From Nitrospirota bacterium (GTDB lineage Bacteria > Nitrospirota > Thermodesulfovibrionia > Thermodesulfovibrionales > Magnetobacteriaceae), in NCBI GenBank assembly GCA_015232165.1, contig JADGAE010000098.1, positions 1 to 6,783 of the forward strand: DNA of 6,783 nt, written 5' to 3'. A program made the translations under genes and the position numbers. Positions within the stretch are counted from its first letter, which is position 1. The number at the start of each line of letters is the position of its first letter. A model generated the notes under the pieces. That model made no database searches and was not told where the DNA came from. It saw nothing but the letters and a program-made list of their open reading frames with translations. Below are positions 5,391 through 6,783 of the stretch, one piece after another.

Positions 5391-5422
5391 TCTAACGTTT
5401 GAGAAATGCGAGGATAATATTT

Positions 5423-6649
5423 ATGCTATCAAGGAAGGGATATCTTTTTCCAGTGTTGGTATTAAGTTGTGTACTGTTTTTAGGTCTGTCTTTTGTTGAG
5501 GCGGCCACCCTGACAATCAATATGACAGGTACCGGCTCAGGTACGGTTACGGCATCAACGGGAACAATTACCTGGAACGGCTCAACAGGCACTGTTACGT
5601 ACGGCACTGCAACACAGGTAACACTTACGGCCACGGCAAATGCCGGTTCAACATTTACGGGCTGGACGGGATGCTCAACTGACACAACGTCAGCCTGCGT
5701 ACTGCTGGTAACCTCCGACAAGTCCGTTTCGGCCAACTTTAACACAATCGTCAGGGCCAAAAAAAGCGACTTTGACGGCGACAGCAAGAGCGATATCGTC
5801 CTGCAAAACCTAAAGACCGGGGAAACCTACATATGGTTCATGAACGGGGCCACAATTACCAGTGGCGGGGCACCCTCAACCGTTTCCCTAACGTGGCAAA
5901 TAAAGGGGGCGGGGGATTTCGATGGCGATGGCAAGAGCGACATCGTTTTACAAGACCTGGCTACCGGTCAGATCGTTATCTGGCTTATGAATGGCTCCAC
6001 GATTACAAGCATAGGCACTCCGGCAACCGTTGGACTGACGTGGCAGATAATGGGTATAGGGGACTTCAACTACGACGGCAAGAGCGATATCGTCTTTCAA
6101 AACCTAACCACGGGAGAGGTCTCTATCTGGCTCATGAATGGCACATCCATAAAAGACAAGGGTGCACCCGCCACGTTGGAACTCGCCTGGATCATAAAAG
6201 CAGTGGGTGATTTCAATGGCGATGGCATGAGCGATATAGTCTTTCAAAACCTGACAACCGGCCAGGTTGCTATCTGGCTTATGAACGGATATACAATTAC
6301 CGGCACAGGCTCACCTGCGACCCTGGATTACCTCACCTGGCAGATTAAGGGTGCCGGCGACTTTAGCAGCGACGGGAAAGACGATATCGTTTTTCAAAAC
6401 CTCACCACCGGTGAGACCGCTATCTGGATTATGGATGGCTATACAATCACCTACGCAGCCTCACCTGGAACCGTTGATCTCACCTGGCAGATCAAAAACG
6501 TAGGCGACTACGACAACGCAGGCTCAAGCGATATAGTCTTTCAAAACCTCACCACCGGTCAGGTCGCTGTCTGGCTTATGGATGGCTCTACAATCTCCTA
6601 CGCAGGCTCACCCGCAACCGTAGATTATCTAACCTGGCAGATTAAATAA
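5423..6649 (+). CDS. Secreted protein: InlB-B-like domain plus six FG-GAP/VCBS-type calcium-loop repeats
   Basis: Likely exported cell-surface or extracellular protein; role unknown, possibly adhesion. The 408-residue product starts with a Sec signal peptide: basic MLSRK, a hydrophobic core to about residue 24, and probable cleavage near VEA-A at 26-28. A bacterial InlB-B-like beta domain follows (about 28-107, ending in the typical SVSANF) with a cysteine pair C84/C92. Six repeats of 49-50 residues follow, whose calcium loops begin at D116, D165, D214, D263, D313 and D362 (consensus DFDGDGKSDI). Each continues as VFQNLTTG and IWLMNG. The sixth loop is degraded (DYDNAGSSD). The protein ends at WQIK, the strand that opens a repeat, while repeat 1 lacks that strand, so the ends could close one six-bladed propeller. 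ATG 5423 is chosen for the CGAGGA site at 5409-5414. A TTG at 5399 would add eight residues before the signal peptide. No sorting motif or lipobox is convincing. Confidence 0.92.
   Translation: MLSRKGYLFPVLVLSCVLFLGLSFVEAATLTINMTGTGSGTVTASTGTITWNGSTGTVTYGTATQVTLTATANAGSTFTGWTGCSTDTTSACVLLVTSDKSVSANFNTIVRAKKSDFDGDSKSDIVLQNLKTGETYIWFMNGATITSGGAPSTVSLTWQIKGAGDFDGDGKSDIVLQDLATGQIVIWLMNGSTITSIGTPATVGLTWQIMGIGDFNYDGKSDIVFQNLTTGEVSIWLMNGTSIKDKGAPATLELAWIIKAVGDFNGDGMSDIVFQNLTTGQVAIWLMNGYTITGTGSPATLDYLTWQIKGAGDFSSDGKDDIVFQNLTTGETAIWIMDGYTITYAASPGTVDLTWQIKNVGDYDNAGSSDIVFQNLTTGQVAVWLMDGSTISYAGSPATVDYLTWQIK
5768..6649 (+). repeat. In-frame tandem repeats of about 147 bp within the secreted protein gene
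   Basis: Calcium-loop codons start at 5768, 5915, 6062, 6209, 6359 and 6506, giving spacings of 147, 147, 147, 150 and 147 bases. DNA words such as CAAAACCT and TGGCTTATG recur, so the repeats are similar at nucleotide level as well as in protein. This indicates fairly recent duplication or gene conversion and a region prone to copy-number change. Confidence 0.85.
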
Positions 6650-6669
6650 CTCATGTTACTATACTTTCG

Positions 6670-6783
6670 CACTTTTTTTATAAACCAGCATTTAATGCAG
6701 TTCTTGAAAATGGATTCCCGCCTTCGCTGGAATGACAGTAAATGGCTATTTTGGCTGTTATATGTCATTCCACAGCCTGCCCC
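6670..6783 (-). repeat. Inverted copy of the upstream repeat, running off the window end
   Basis: Read on the minus strand, 6738-6670 matches 5204-5270 (about 58 of 67 bases, two one-base gaps), including the CTGTCATT end and the hairpin ATTCC..GGAAT. Further out, 6783-6764 is an exact 20-base match to 5136-5155. The inner segment, ending CCATTT before CTG, also aligns with the stretch before 5204. The AATGACAG end found at 5272-5279 is not present near the stop codon, so this copy is shortened on the gene side. The element is cut by the window end. Positions 6650-6669 hold nothing else recognisable. Confidence 0.75.

Noticed and set aside
5833..6210. 125-codon frame inside the secreted protein gene
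   Set aside because: It is an out-of-frame shadow of the FG-GAP repeats, rich in Arg, Trp and His from shifted repeat codons.

Overview
This 6.8 kb window looks like ordinary bacterial chromosome with all seven genes on the plus strand, broken by blocks of small palindromic interspersed repeats. GC content is intermediate. Ribosome-binding sites are Shine-Dalgarno-like, and most promoters resemble sigma-70 sites. The mix of TatA/Alr housekeeping genes, a PEGA/WD40 membrane protein and a secreted FG-GAP protein of the 'IWLMNG...GDFDGDGKSDI' type suggests a Gram-negative environmental lineage such as Nitrospirota or a former deltaproteobacterium. That placement is inference only; no rRNA or other marker is present.

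Layout. Positions 1-134 hold a palindrome-rich, non-coding stretch. Next come mobA (molybdenum cofactor guanylyltransferase, 135-737), tatA (twin-arginine translocase subunit, 848-1057) and alr (alanine racemase, 1054-2181). tatA and alr overlap by four bases (GTGA) and must be co-transcribed. MobA and TatA are linked functionally, because molybdoenzymes carrying guanine-dinucleotide cofactor are classic Tat cargo. After a 196-base gap with a candidate promoter comes a flavodoxin-fold NAD(P)H:quinone oxidoreductase (2378-2965). A second promoter (TATAAT at 2990) serves a probable two-gene operon. Its first gene is a membrane-anchored protein with a PEGA domain, three 34-residue helical repeats and a complete seven-bladed WD40 propeller (3063-4583). 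Its second is a small three-helix membrane protein of unknown function (4604-4978).

Positions 4979-5335 are a dense nest of palindromic repeats. A good sigma-70 promoter (TTGAAA-17-TATGAT), overlapped by a palindrome, then precedes a secreted protein (5423-6649) with a signal peptide, one InlB-B-like domain and six calcium-loop FG-GAP-type repeats. Immediately after that gene, the same repeat family found upstream reappears in inverted orientation and runs off the window end.

The most notable items are the secreted repeat protein bracketed by inverted copies of one repeat family, and the TM-PEGA-helical-repeat-WD40 protein with its small membrane partner. I see no CRISPR array, transposase, recombinase, toxin-antitoxin pair, tRNA or rRNA, and no recognisable defence system.
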